DNA from: an uncultured Microbacterium sp.
GTDB taxonomy: Bacteria > Actinomycetota > Actinomycetes > Actinomycetales > Microbacteriaceae
NCBI RefSeq assembly: GCF_945952435.1
Contig: NZ_CAMFHZ010000002.1
Coordinates: 1-64,000, forward strand
Direction: 5' to 3'
DNA: 64,000 nt
Part shown: in pieces, positions 26,254 to 35,730 of the stretch
Numbering within the stretch: the first letter of the stretch is position 1
Layout of the letters: every line of letters starts with the position of its first letter
Translations under genes and position numbers: made by a program
The notes under the pieces: generated by a model
What the model was told of the DNA's origin: nothing
The model's input: the letters and a program-made list of their open reading frames with translations, nothing else
The model's database searches: none

Positions 26254-28044
26254 ATGCGGACACGGACGGGCCGGATCGGGGATCCTCCCGCGGCCGCCGA
26301 GCGCACCGCCGCGCGGGTCGTGCCTCGCCGCCGGCGCATGCGGCTCGCGACGCGTGCGCTGCTGCTGCAGCTCGGAACGGTGATCCTCGTCGTGGCGCTC
26401 TGCACGGGGGTGTATCTCGCGCTCGCCGTCCAGCAGCTCCGGGCCGAAGCGCAGTCCTCGGCGCTCGCGATCGCCCGCACCCTCGCCGAGGACCCGCAGA
26501 TCCGCGCGGACGTCGCGCTCGCCTCTGCCGGCCCCGGCACGCCCTCGGCCCCGGCGCTGCGCGACGGCTCCCTCCAGCGCACCGCGCTCGCGGTCATGCA
26601 TCGCACCGGGGCGCTGTTCGTCGTCCTCACCGACGACCACGGGGTGCGCCTGAGCCACCCGGATCCGGACCGCCTCGGCGAGCAGGTGAGCACGCCGTTC
26701 CGCGAGGTGCTCGCCGGCAAGGAGGTCGTCGAGTGGGATACCGGCACGCTCGGGGAGTCCGCGCGCGCGAAGGTCCCGGTGCGGAACGCGACCGGCACGC
26801 CCGTCGGCGAGGTCAGCGTCGGTTTCGCGCGGGCCGGGGTCTTCGACGACCTCCCTCCGCTGCTCGCGGTGGTCGGCCTCTCCGCCGCGGGCGCGCTCGT
26901 GCTCGCGACCGTCGCCGCGCTGCTGCTGCGGCGACGGTGGGAGCGCGTGACCCTCGGGGTGCAGCCCGAGGAGCTGGTGGCCCTCGTACAGAACCGGACC
27001 GCGGTGCTCGACGGCGTGGTCGACGGGGTGCTCGCGGTCGACGAGGACGGCGTGGTGCAGGTCTGCAACGCGGCCGCCCAGCGCCTCCTCCGAGACGGCG
27101 GCGCCGACGACCCCGTCGGGAGGCCCCTCTCCTCCCTCGGCCTGCCGCGCCCGATCCTCGACGCGGCCGCCGGTCGTCGCCCCCGCGCCGAGGCCGTGCT
27201 GGGCGCGCGCGTGCTCTACGTCGACGCGCACCGGGTCGTCCGGGACGACCGCAGCCTCGGCACGGTCGTGATCCTGCGCGATCGCACGGATCTGGTCGCG
27301 CTGTCCGAACGGCTGGAGACCGTGCGCGCCATGACGGCGGCCCTGCGTGTGCAGCGGCACGAGTTCGCGAACCGGATCCATGTCGCCGCGGGGCTCATCG
27401 ACGCCGACCGGGTGCCGGAGGCGCGCGCGTTCCTCGACGACCTGCGCGAACGCGGATCCGTCGACTTCCCCGTCCCGGGGCTGGAGAGGCTGACGGATCC
27501 GTTCCTGCACGCCTTCCTCGGGGCGAAGGCGATCGAGGCGACCGAACGCGGAGTCGGGCTGCGCGTGGCCGAGGACACCCAGATCCACGGGACCGTGATC
27601 GAGGCGGAGGATCTCGCCGCGGTCCTGGGCAACCTCGTCGACAACGCCGTGACCGCCGCCGTCGCAGGCCGTGCCCCCCGCTGGGTGGAGGTCGCGTTCT
27701 TCGACGACGGGGACGCTCTCGTGTTCACGGTCGCCGACTCCGGTCCGGGCATGGACAGTGGCTCCGGGCTCCCCACCGCGGAGACCGGGTCCGGCGCGGA
27801 CGCCTCGCGCAGCGCCGCGGAGCACGACGCCGGAGACCTGCCCGACACGGTGCACGGCCACGGCCTCGGGCTCCCGCTCTCGAGGGAGATCGCGCGTCGA
27901 CGCGGTGGCGACCTCTGGATCGTCGACCGGGGCGGAGAGGGACGCGGTGCCGTCTTCGCGGCCCGGCTCGGCGCGGCCCTCGCGCCCGCCGCCGCCTTCC
28001 CCGCGGGCACCCCCGCGAGCCCCCGTTCCGAGGAGAACCCATGA
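26254..28044 (+). CDS. CitA/DcuS-type sensor histidine kinase
   Basis: 596 residues. TM1 about 35-58, a periplasmic-type PAS sensor (about 60-195: ALFVVLTDDHGVRLSHPDPDRLG and GTPVGEVSVGF), TM2 about 201-226, cytoplasmic PAS (about 245-345), H-box LRVQRHEFANRIHVAAGL (His369), N-box LVDNAVTAAV and G-boxes DSGPGM and HGLGLPL. This layout defines the CitA family that senses citrate or C4-dicarboxylates outside the membrane. It overlaps the response regulator by ATGA and is divergent from the citrate transporter. Confidence 0.93.
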   Translation: MRTRTGRIGDPPAAAERTAARVVPRRRRMRLATRALLLQLGTVILVVALCTGVYLALAVQQLRAEAQSSALAIARTLAEDPQIRADVALASAGPGTPSAPALRDGSLQRTALAVMHRTGALFVVLTDDHGVRLSHPDPDRLGEQVSTPFREVLAGKEVVEWDTGTLGESARAKVPVRNATGTPVGEVSVGFARAGVFDDLPPLLAVVGLSAAGALVLATVAALLLRRRWERVTLGVQPEELVALVQNRTAVLDGVVDGVLAVDEDGVVQVCNAAAQRLLRDGGADDPVGRPLSSLGLPRPILDAAAGRRPRAEAVLGARVLYVDAHRVVRDDRSLGTVVILRDRTDLVALSERLETVRAMTAALRVQRHEFANRIHVAAGLIDADRVPEARAFLDDLRERGSVDFPVPGLERLTDPFLHAFLGAKAIEATERGVGLRVAEDTQIHGTVIEAEDLAAVLGNLVDNAVTAAVAGRAPRWVEVAFFDDGDALVFTVADSGPGMDSGSGLPTAETGSGADASRSAAEHDAGDLPDTVHGHGLGLPLSREIARRRGGDLWIVDRGGEGRGAVFAARLGAALAPAAAFPAGTPASPRSEENP

Positions 28045-28697
28045 CCGACCCGATCCGCGTGCTCGTGCTCGACGACGACTTCCGTGTGGGCGGGCTGCAC
28101 CACGGGGTCGTGGCGGCGCGCGCGGGGTTCGCCGCTCTCGACCCCGTCCGCACGATCGCCGAGGCGCGCGCGGCGATCCGCGACCATCGACCGGACCTGC
28201 TCCTCGCCGACGTGTACCTGCCCGACGGGGACGGGATCGCCCTCGTGCAGGAGGCCGCCGTCGACGCGGTGCTCATCTCCGCGGCGGACGATGCCGGGAC
28301 CGTGCGGCGGGCGTTGCGCGCGGGCGCGATCGCGTACCTCATGAAGCCCTTCGAACAGCGACGGCTCGTCTCCGTGCTCGACCGCTACGCGCGCTATCGC
28401 AACCTGTTGTCCGGGGAGCACGCGATGCGGCAGCAGGACGTGGACCGGGCACTCGCGGTGCTGCACGGCGCAGGGGAGGCGAGCACGACGCCGTCACGCT
28501 CGGCGACCGAGCAGCTGATCCTCGAGGCGCTCGGCTCCGACGAGGCCTCCGCAGCGGAGATCGGCGAGCGGGTCGGCATCTCGCGCGCGACGGCTCAGCG
28601 CCATCTCACCGCTCTGGCAGAGCGGTCCGCGGTCGACGTGCGACTGCGCTACGGTGCGGCGGGGCGCCCCGAGCACCGCTACACGGTGCGCGGCTGA
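28041..28697 (+). CDS. CitB/DcuR-type response regulator
   Basis: 218 residues. Receiver domain with Asp57 in LLLADVYLPDGDG and Lys in YLMKPF. A C-terminal winged/helix-turn-helix domain (SAAEIGERVGISRATAQRHLTALAERSAVDVRLRYG) resembles that of CitB/DcuR proteins. It is coupled to the sensor gene by ATGA overlap. Expected to activate the divergent citrate transporter. Confidence 0.93.
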   Translation: MTDPIRVLVLDDDFRVGGLHHGVVAARAGFAALDPVRTIAEARAAIRDHRPDLLLADVYLPDGDGIALVQEAAVDAVLISAADDAGTVRRALRAGAIAYLMKPFEQRRLVSVLDRYARYRNLLSGEHAMRQQDVDRALAVLHGAGEASTTPSRSATEQLILEALGSDEASAAEIGERVGISRATAQRHLTALAERSAVDVRLRYGAAGRPEHRYTVRG

Positions 28698-28826
28698 GGC
28701 GCGACGAGCCGACGCGGTGTGCGGCTCGCGCGGTGCGGCTCGGGCGGTGCCGCCCGGTGGGACCCGGTCCCGCGGGCGAGGACCTCCGGTCCCACCGGCG
28801 TCGCTTTCGCGGCTAGCATGACCTCG

Positions 28827-30161
28827 ATGAACGCACCCGCCCCGGGCATCGCCGACCGGCTGTCCCGCATGATCCAGCTCCCCACGGTCTCGGCCGAGCT
28901 GGATGAGCGGGGATCGGAACCCTTCGACCGGTTCGTCGCCCTGCTCGCCGAGCTGTACCCGAGGGTGCATCAGGCGCTCACGCTCGAACGGCACACCGAC
29001 TTCGGGCTGCTCTTCCACTGGCGGGGACGCCGTGTCGCGGCGGACGGCCCCCTCGTGCTCATGGCCCACTACGACGTGGTCCCGGTCGATGCCTCGGACG
29101 CATGGACCCATCCGCCGTTCGCGGGGACGATCGCGGGCGGATCCGTGCACGGACGAGGAGCGCTCGACGACAAGGGCCCTCTCATCGTGATCCTCGAAGC
29201 GGTCGAGAACCTGCTCGCCGACGGATTCGTGCCCGCCCGCGACGTCTACCTGTCCTTCGGAGGCAACGAGGAGACGTTCGGCGCCGCCGCGATCGCGATC
29301 GCCGAGGCGTTCCGTCGGCGCGGGATCGTCCCCTGGCTCGTGATCGACGAGGGCGGGGCGGTCGTGGACGCCCCCCTGCCCTTCGTGCCGGGGCGCGCCG
29401 CGATGATCGGGGTCGGGGAGAAGGGCGTCCTCACCCTCCGCCTCAGCGCGCGCGGGGAGGGCGGACACGCCTCCGCACCGCCGGCGCGCACGGCGGTGCG
29501 CCGGATCGCGCGCGCCGTGGAGAGGCTGGGGCCCGCCACTTTCCGCCCGCGCGCGCCCCGGGCGATCTCGCACATGCTCACGCGCCTGTCGGCCGGCGCG
29601 TCGGGTCCTGCGCGGCTGCTGCTGCGCACGCTCGGCGCCCTCCCGCCGGTGACCGCGCGGGTGTTCGCCGCGCTCGGGGGCGAACCGGCCGCGCTCGTGC
29701 GGACGACCGTCGCGGCGACCATGCAGTCGGGAGGAACCGCCGCGAACGTCCTCCCGTCCCAGGCGTCCGCGACGGTGAATCTGCGGATCGCGCTGGGGGA
29801 GAGCGTGCAGAGCGCCGTCGCGCGCGTGCGCCGGAGGATCGCGGACCCCGCCGTGAGCGTCGAGGTCGTCGAGGGCAGCGATCCTTCGCCGGAGTCGCCG
29901 ACGGACGGGGCGCCGTTCGCGCTCCTCGCCGAGGCGCTCGCCGTCTCGCACCCCGGCGTGCCCGCGGTGCCCTACGTGATGATGGCGGCGACCGATGCGA
30001 GGCATTTCCACCGCTTCTCCCCGGCGGTGTACCGGTTCGCGCCGCTGGAGATGTCGAACGCCCAGCGTGCGTCGATCCACGGCGTCGACGAGAGCGTGGA
30101 GATCTCGGCGCTCGAACGCGGCGAGCGTTTCCATCGCACCCTTCTGCAACGACTACAGTGA
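28827..30161 (+). CDS. M20-family metallopeptidase (CPG2/carboxypeptidase-like)
   Basis: 444 residues. Metal ligands: the His/Asp pair in VLMAHYDVVPVD, Asp in GRGALDDKGP, Glu-Glu in GGNEETFG, and a final His in SIHGVDESV. A dimerisation lid domain is inserted at about 190-330. It likely cleaves dipeptides or deacylates amino acids. ATG 28827 follows TAGCAT by seven bases; ATG 28818 in frame overlaps the -10 itself and is less likely. A hairpin follows 34 bp after the stop. Confidence 0.88.
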   Translation: MNAPAPGIADRLSRMIQLPTVSAELDERGSEPFDRFVALLAELYPRVHQALTLERHTDFGLLFHWRGRRVAADGPLVLMAHYDVVPVDASDAWTHPPFAGTIAGGSVHGRGALDDKGPLIVILEAVENLLADGFVPARDVYLSFGGNEETFGAAAIAIAEAFRRRGIVPWLVIDEGGAVVDAPLPFVPGRAAMIGVGEKGVLTLRLSARGEGGHASAPPARTAVRRIARAVERLGPATFRPRAPRAISHMLTRLSAGASGPARLLLRTLGALPPVTARVFAALGGEPAALVRTTVAATMQSGGTAANVLPSQASATVNLRIALGESVQSAVARVRRRIADPAVSVEVVEGSDPSPESPTDGAPFALLAEALAVSHPGVPAVPYVMMAATDARHFHRFSPAVYRFAPLEMSNAQRASIHGVDESVEISALERGERFHRTLLQRLQ

Positions 30162-30194
30162 GCTGACCCGGGGCGCGCGGACGCGCCCGCACCC

Positions 30195-30215
30195 GTCCGG
30201 TCCCTGGGGCCGGAC
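30195..30215 (+). terminator. Hairpin after the M20 peptidase gene
   Basis: GTCCGGTCC-CTG-GGGCCGGAC: a 9-bp stem with one G-U pair and a 3-nt loop, 19 bp upstream of the MFS gene. It may terminate the peptidase transcript or act as an attenuator for the MFS gene. Confidence 0.55.
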
Positions 30216-30233
30216 TCGGAAGGAAGAGTCGCG

Positions 30234-31688
30234 ATGACGCGCACCGCTACCCTCGGCACCCTCGTCGCCGTCGTCGGGTTCCTCGCCTTCGTGGAGTTCA
30301 CCAGCGGGGTGCTGCAGGGGTACTACACGCCGATGCTCACCGACATCGCGAGACATCTGCAGATCCACGACGCCGACGTGAACTGGTTCGAGGGGGCGCA
30401 GCTCATGCTCTCCGCCCTCGTCGTCCCCGCCTTCGCGAAGCTCGGCGACATGTTCGGACGCAAGCGCATGCTGCTGGTGTCCACGGCGATCACCGCGGTC
30501 GCCGCCTTCGTGCTGCCCTTCACGACGAGCTTCGGCGTCTTCCTCGTCGCGTGGGCCTTCATGGGGTTCTACGTGGTCTGGCTTCCGCTGGAGATCGCGC
30601 TGATCTGGTCGCGCGCGCGTCGCGCCGAGGGCAGTGCGTCGGTCACGGCGAAGGCGGCGGGGATCCTCGTCGCGGCGCTCGAGGGCGGGGCGATCGTGGG
30701 CGCGCTCGCGGGCGGCGCGCTCGTCGACGTGCTTCCTCTCGCCGTCGTGCTCGCCGTGCCGGCGTTCCTCATCGCGGTGTGCTTCTTCGTGATCCTCTTC
30801 GGCGTGGCGGAGTCGCCGGAGGTGTCTGGCGGCCGGTTCGACACCACGGGGCTCGTGCTCGTGTCCCTCGCGCTTCTCGGTCTCACCGGCGGGCTCAGCC
30901 TCCTGCGCCTGCCCGGCGGCGTCGCCAACCCGCTGTCGTGGATCGTGATCGTCGTGGGCGTCGCGATTCTCGTGCCGTTCGCGCTGTGGGAGCTGCGCCA
31001 TCCGGATCCGCTCATCGACGTGCGCATGTTCCGCAGCCCTGCGCTCGGCCCTGTCTTCCTGACCGCAGGGCTCTTCGGTGTGAGCGTGCTCGGCGCCCAG
31101 GCGCCGCTGTCCACGTTCGCCCGCACCGATCCCGCGGTCTACGGCTACGGACTCGGCACGACCGGATTCCAGACCTCGCTCATCATCGGGATCTACCTCA
31201 TCGCGATGATCGGGGGCGCGCTGTCCTTCCCCGTCGTCGCCCGGCTCGCCACGCCGCGGATCACGCTCGTCGGCGCCTCGCTGCTCGTCGCGATCGGTTT
31301 CCTGCTGTTCCTGCGCTTCCACGCGACCTACGGGCAGCTCCTCACGAACATGGTCGTGGCGGGCATCGGGTCGGGCGCCCTGGTCGCGGCCCTGCCGGCC
31401 GCGGCCGCCTCGGCCGCTCCCTCGGCGCAGACCGGCGTCGCGACGGGACTGACGAACTCGGTGAAGACCGTCGGAGGCGCGGTCGCGTCGTGCGTCTTCG
31501 GGATCGCGCTCATGCACGCGGTCGCGGGATCCGGCGGCGGCGCGGAGGGCACCGCAGGATCGTTCTCCGGCTACGTCACCGTCTGGGTGGTCTGCGGGGT
31601 GACCGCGCTCGTCGCGGCGATCCTCCTGCTCTTCGTGCCCAAGCAGGCCTTCACCGACCGCGTGCAGGACCCGGTCGCCGCAGCCTGA
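30234..31688 (+). CDS. MFS transporter, DHA2-like
   Basis: 484 residues, about 14 spans. Motif A appears as KLGDMFGRKRMLLVS after TM2. The N terminus (FVEFTSGVLQGYYTPMLTDIA) and LRHPDPLIDVRMFRSPALGP between spans resemble the DHA2 drug-proton antiporter group. GGAAGGAAGAG precedes the ATG at 30234. Substrate unknown. Confidence 0.9.
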   Translation: MTRTATLGTLVAVVGFLAFVEFTSGVLQGYYTPMLTDIARHLQIHDADVNWFEGAQLMLSALVVPAFAKLGDMFGRKRMLLVSTAITAVAAFVLPFTTSFGVFLVAWAFMGFYVVWLPLEIALIWSRARRAEGSASVTAKAAGILVAALEGGAIVGALAGGALVDVLPLAVVLAVPAFLIAVCFFVILFGVAESPEVSGGRFDTTGLVLVSLALLGLTGGLSLLRLPGGVANPLSWIVIVVGVAILVPFALWELRHPDPLIDVRMFRSPALGPVFLTAGLFGVSVLGAQAPLSTFARTDPAVYGYGLGTTGFQTSLIIGIYLIAMIGGALSFPVVARLATPRITLVGASLLVAIGFLLFLRFHATYGQLLTNMVVAGIGSGALVAALPAAAASAAPSAQTGVATGLTNSVKTVGGAVASCVFGIALMHAVAGSGGGAEGTAGSFSGYVTVWVVCGVTALVAAILLLFVPKQAFTDRVQDPVAAA

Positions 31689-31710
31689 CGTCCTCGCCCG
31701 TCCTCCCGGG

Positions 31711-31750
31711 GTCGTTGAGCGAGGACGCCGCAGGCGCCCGAGACGAAACG
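31711..31750. repeat. Possible copy of a short interspersed intergenic motif
   Basis: GTCGTTGAGCGAGGACGCCG followed by CAGGCGCCCGAGACGAAACG lies between the convergent MFS and MMPL genes. A related fragment GGTTGAGCAGGAGCGCA overlaps the end of the gene at 22993. From memory, similar GTTGAGCGAG...GAGACGAAACG motifs recur between genes in Microbacterium; this needs a genome search. Confidence 0.35.
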
Positions 31751-31757
31751 CCGCCCC

Positions 31758-33932
31758 TCAGCGCTCGCCTCGGCTGAGCTTCGAGGGCCACCACACCGCG
31801 CGGCCGACGTCGTGCACGAGCGCCGGCACGAGCAGCGAGCGGACCACGAACGTGTCGAGGAGCACTCCGAACGCGACGATGAACGCGAGCTGGGCGAGGA
31901 ACAGGATCGGGATCACCGCCAGGGCCGCGAAGGTCGTCGCGAGGACCAGGCCCGCGGAGGTGATGACGCCGCCGGTGATCGCCAGACCGCGGCGCACGCC
32001 CTCGCGCGTGCCGTGCCGGCGCGACTCCTCGCGCACGCGCGTCATGAGGAAGATGTTGTAGTCGATCCCGAGCGCGACGAGGAACACGAATCCGTACAGC
32101 GGCACGGCGGGGTCCGCCCCGGGGAAGCGGAAGATCCCGTTGAACACGAGCGCGGAGACGCCCATGGCCGCGCCGAAGGAGAGCACGGTCGTGAGGATCA
32201 ACAGCACCGGAGCGAGGATGGCGCGCAGCAGCAGCATGAGGATCAGCATGATCACGACGAGGATCACCGGGATGATCAGCGCACGGTCGTGCAGCGACGC
32301 GTCGTTCGTGTCGATGGCGGTGGCGGTCACCCCTCCGACGAGCGCGCCCGTGGCGGTCAGGTCGGGGTCGGCGCGCAGTCGGCGCACGGTGTCCTCCGCC
32401 GCGGAGGAGTCGGCCGCGGCGGTGAGCGTGCCCTGCAGCAGCACGTCGCCGTCGACGACGGTCGGATCCGGCGCGGGGGTGCCGGGGCGGCCGACGGGCT
32501 GGATGCCGTCGGAGGTGACCGGTGCGGATCCCGAGGGAGAGTCCTTCGCGGTGACCGAGACTCCGTCGATCCCCTTGTCCGCGAGCAGCACGTCCGCGGC
32601 GCGCTGCAGATCGTCCTGCGCCACCACGACCTGCACGGGGCTGCCGGATCCGCCGGGGAAGTGCTCGCCGAGCGCCTTCTGTCCGTCGCGCGCCTGGGAG
32701 GTGCCGAGCACGAGGTCGGACTGCGGAACGCCCGAGGCGTCGAGCTGGGCGACGCCGACCGTGCCCGCGGCGAGGACGACGGTCGTGACGATCCAGACGA
32801 CCCTGCTGTGCCGCCGGATCAGCTCGGCGAGCCGCGCCCACACGCCGCGGGTCGGCATGCCGCCCTCCGCGGCCACCGCCTCGGGGTCGTAGGCGGGTCG
32901 TCGCGGCCAGAACGCGGCCCGGCCGAACGCCATGAGAAGCGCGGGGAGGAGCGTGAGTGCGGAGAGCATCGCGAACACGATGCCGATCGCGGCCACCGGA
33001 CCGAGGGCGCTGTTCGACTTCAGGTCGCTGAGAAGGAGGCAGAGCAGTCCCGCGATCACGGTGCCGCCCGAGGCGAGGATCGGCTCGACGGATCCCGTCC
33101 AGGCGGTCAGCACCGCCGTGGTGCGGCTCTGCTCACTGCGCAGGGCCTCTCGGAAGCGGGAGACGAAGAGCAGCGCGTAATCGGTCGCGGCGCCGATCAC
33201 CAGGATGAACAGGATCCCCTGCGTCTGCCCGCTGAGGAGCAGCACGCCCCATTTCGCCAGCCACCAGACCAGCAGCAGCGCGACGCAGAGAGCGAAGAGG
33301 CTCGTCAGCAGCACGACGACCGGCAGGAGCAGCGAGCGGTAGACGAGGACGAGGATCACGAGGACCGCCGCGAGGGCGACCCCGAGGAGGATCCCGTCGA
33401 TCCCGGCGAAGCCGGCGACGAGGTCCGCGCTGAATCCGGCAGGGCCGGTGACGTAGATCCGGACCCCGTCGGGCGCGGCGGCGGCCAGGTCCGTGCGCAA
33501 CTCCGACACGACGTCGGCGATCTCGGCGTCGGCATGGATCGGCACGAAGGCCTGCATCGCCTTGCCGTCCTCGGAGGTGATCGCGGGGGAGACCTCGTCG
33601 GCGACGCCCGGGATGTCCGGCGTCTTCTCGACCGCGTCCGAGACGGCGGTGCGCTCCGCCTCGGTGAGAGCGGAATCGGAGACCGCGACGACGATCGCGG
33701 GAAGCTCGTCGGATCCGGCGAAACGGGTCTGGAGCTCCTGCACGCGCGTGGCGTCCGCCGAGGAAGGGAGGTAGGCCGTGCGGTCGTTGGAGGAGACCTC
33801 GTCGACCTTGCCGAACAACGGGCCCCCGAAGGAGGCCGCCGCGAACCAGGCGAGGATGATGACCGCGGGAAGGAAGACGCGCAGGATCCGGAAAACGGTG
33901 CCGGGACGTGCGGCGTGCTGCGGGGAGGTCAT
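31758..33932 (-). CDS. MMPL-family RND exporter
   Basis: 724 residues, 12 spans in two halves of six. Each half has a large extracytoplasmic loop after the first span and the MMPL signature (VIGAATDYALLFVSRFREAL and VALGIDYNIFLMTRVREESRR), with the Asp-Tyr pairs used in proton relay. Such proteins export lipids or drugs. It is divergent from a MarR regulator, its probable repressor. Confidence 0.93.
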   Translation of the reverse strand: MTSPQHAARPGTVFRILRVFLPAVIILAWFAAASFGGPLFGKVDEVSSNDRTAYLPSSADATRVQELQTRFAGSDELPAIVVAVSDSALTEAERTAVSDAVEKTPDIPGVADEVSPAITSEDGKAMQAFVPIHADAEIADVVSELRTDLAAAAPDGVRIYVTGPAGFSADLVAGFAGIDGILLGVALAAVLVILVLVYRSLLLPVVVLLTSLFALCVALLLVWWLAKWGVLLLSGQTQGILFILVIGAATDYALLFVSRFREALRSEQSRTTAVLTAWTGSVEPILASGGTVIAGLLCLLLSDLKSNSALGPVAAIGIVFAMLSALTLLPALLMAFGRAAFWPRRPAYDPEAVAAEGGMPTRGVWARLAELIRRHSRVVWIVTTVVLAAGTVGVAQLDASGVPQSDLVLGTSQARDGQKALGEHFPGGSGSPVQVVVAQDDLQRAADVLLADKGIDGVSVTAKDSPSGSAPVTSDGIQPVGRPGTPAPDPTVVDGDVLLQGTLTAAADSSAAEDTVRRLRADPDLTATGALVGGVTATAIDTNDASLHDRALIIPVILVVIMLILMLLLRAILAPVLLILTTVLSFGAAMGVSALVFNGIFRFPGADPAVPLYGFVFLVALGIDYNIFLMTRVREESRRHGTREGVRRGLAITGGVITSAGLVLATTFAALAVIPILFLAQLAFIVAFGVLLDTFVVRSLLVPALVHDVGRAVWWPSKLSRGER

Positions 33933-33957
33933 CGGGATCCTTTCGTCGCTTCCTCGA

Positions 33958-33986
33958 AGCCTAAAGCCCTTTCTCTAGCCAGGCAA
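33958..33986 (-). promoter_or_regulatory. Promoter of the MMPL gene
   Basis: On the minus strand TTGCCT (33986-33981), 17 bp, TAGGCT (33963-33958). The start codon is about 26 bp further, preceded by AAAGGAT. The surrounding 33960-34017 is AT-rich and shared with the divergent MarR gene. Confidence 0.7.
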
Positions 33987-34029
33987 GTAATAAACATGGT
34001 GTATAGAACGCTCGGAGTAGCATGGACGC

Positions 34030-34713
34030 ATGATCCAGCGCGGAGCGGCGACGGATCGGGCGGCCAGAGAGACCGACGATCCGTCGCAGGACGGGGTCGA
34101 GCCTGACACGGTCTACGACATCGAGGCGACCGATCCCTCTGGCGTGCTTCTGGACCGCAGCGGTGTCGACCCCGGCTCGCTGCGGCAGATCGCCGTGCTG
34201 ATGACGGCGCTGGCGGGCCTGCGCGATGCCGAGCAGCGACTCGCCGAGGCCTCCCGCGCCTACATGCGACTCAACGAAACCGATATGCGGGCCCTGCACT
34301 ACCTCATCGTCTGCGCGAACCGCGGTGTGGTCGCGACCCCCGGCGGCATCTCGCAACACCTGGGCATCTCGACCGCGTCCACGACGAAACTGCTCGATCG
34401 CCTGCAGCGCGGCGGGCACATCATGCGCGAGCCGCACCCCTCCGATCGGCGCGCGCTGGCGATCTCGATCGCGGAAGACACGCACCGCGCGGCGATGGAG
34501 ACGGTCGGACGGCAGCAGGCGCGGCGATTCCACGCCGCCGCGCGCCTCACGCCGGACGAACGCGACGTCGTGATCCGGTTCCTCCGCGACATGACGCAGG
34601 AGCTCGCGATCGTCGAGCTCGGCGATACGGGAGGCACCGGCTCTCGCGGGGGCTCGTCGTCCGGCGGCGCCAATGGGCATCGCGAGGACGACGAGCCCGC
34701 ACGAGAGGCCTGA
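34030..34713 (+). CDS. MarR-family regulator of the MMPL exporter
   Basis: 227 residues, longer than the usual 140-160. A charged N-terminal extension of about 50 residues precedes the core. Winged helix: NETDMRALHYLIVCANRGVVATPGGISQHLGISTASTTKLLDRLQRGGHIMREPHPSDRRA. The C-terminal tail is Gly/Ser-rich and acidic. TAGCAT (34018-34023) then six bases then ATG at 34030 indicates a leaderless mRNA. Divergent from the MMPL gene. Confidence 0.9.
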   Translation: MIQRGAATDRAARETDDPSQDGVEPDTVYDIEATDPSGVLLDRSGVDPGSLRQIAVLMTALAGLRDAEQRLAEASRAYMRLNETDMRALHYLIVCANRGVVATPGGISQHLGISTASTTKLLDRLQRGGHIMREPHPSDRRALAISIAEDTHRAAMETVGRQQARRFHAAARLTPDERDVVIRFLRDMTQELAIVELGDTGGTGSRGGSSSGGANGHREDDEPAREA

Positions 34714-34755
34714 CGCCGACCGTCGTCGTCGCCCGGTCTGGCCGGTGCGGATCGA

Positions 34756-35169
34756 TCAGGCTGGGCTCTGACCGGCCGAGAACATCCACGGGGTCCCGAA
34801 ACGGTCCACGAGCATCCCGAACTGATCTCCCCAGGGGGCGGGGCCGAACGGCAGCGTGATCGTCGCGCCCTCCGAGAGTCGGTCCCACACCGCACGCAGG
34901 GCGGACTCGTCGTCTCCGGCGAGAGAGACCGACATGCCCTGCGCGGGCTGATGGGACATGCTCGACGGGGTGTCGGAGCCCATGAGCACCATCCCGTCCG
35001 CCGTGGTCAGCTGGGCGTGCATGACGAGGTCGTTCTCGGACGGATCGGCCATGCCGGGATAGTCGCCGAACGAGAAGATCCGCAGCTCTCCGCCCAAGGC
35101 CTGCTGGTAGAACGTCATGGCCTCGCGCGCGTCGTCGCGGAAGGACAGGTACGGGTTGAGGATCGTCAT
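34756..35169 (-). CDS. PhnB/YjdN-like VOC-family protein
   Basis: 137 residues. Matches the PhnB-type 3-demethylubiquinone-like VOC proteins: NPYLSFRDDAREAMTFYQQALGGEL, MHAQLTTADGMVLMGSD, APWGDQFGMLVDRFGTPWMF. Function of these proteins is not established; a metal or small-molecule binding role is assumed. ATG 35169 with GGAG 7 bases upstream. Confidence 0.9.
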   Translation of the reverse strand: MTILNPYLSFRDDAREAMTFYQQALGGELRIFSFGDYPGMADPSENDLVMHAQLTTADGMVLMGSDTPSSMSHQPAQGMSVSLAGDDESALRAVWDRLSEGATITLPFGPAPWGDQFGMLVDRFGTPWMFSAGQSPA

Positions 35170-35264
35170 GGCATGCTCCGTCGCTGCTCGAGTCGCGCGC
35201 CGAATGCGCGCACGATCAGTCTGAGCGCCGGGAGCCGAACGGGCAACGGGTTCGGGCCGCTATC

Positions 35265-35696
35265 TCAGTCTGCGGGCTTCTCGCGCGGCGGATTGTGCAT
35301 GAACTCGAGGCGGATGCCGTCGTCGTCCTCCACGAAGGACGCGTAGTAGCGCTCGCTGAAGCGGGGATAGACCTTCGGATCCCGCACCGTCGTCCAGCCC
35401 GCGGAGGTCGCGATCGCGTGCAGGCGATCGACCTCCTCGCGCGAGTCGACAGCGAAGGCGAGGTGCTGCCAGCCGACGCGGCCGTGCCGATGCGTCTCCG
35501 GTCGATGCGGATCCTCGTCGTCGATGCGCGCGCGGTAGAGGATCAGCTCCGTCTCGCCGTCGCGCCACCAGGCGACCCCGCCCTCCAGCTCACCGCCCTC
35601 GGTCTCGCAGCCGAGGGCGGTGAGGACCGGGTTCCACTGGCTGAACGCCCGGTCGAGGTCGGAGACGGTGAGACCGAGATGGTCGAAGAGGGGCAT
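35265..35696 (-). CDS. VOC-family (glyoxalase/bleomycin-resistance-like) protein
   Basis: 143 residues with two beta-alpha-beta-beta-beta units: MPLFDHLGLTVSDLDRAFSQW, then GWQHLAFAVDSREEVDRLHAIA and FVEDDDGIRLEFMHNPP. His6, Glu in IRLEFMH and His in GWQHLAF could form a metal site. Substrate unknown. Confidence 0.87.
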   Translation of the reverse strand: MPLFDHLGLTVSDLDRAFSQWNPVLTALGCETEGGELEGGVAWWRDGETELILYRARIDDEDPHRPETHRHGRVGWQHLAFAVDSREEVDRLHAIATSAGWTTVRDPKVYPRFSERYYASFVEDDDGIRLEFMHNPPREKPAD

Positions 35697-35730
35697 GCGG
35701 TCAGTCTGCCGGATCGCGCGTCTTCGCGCA

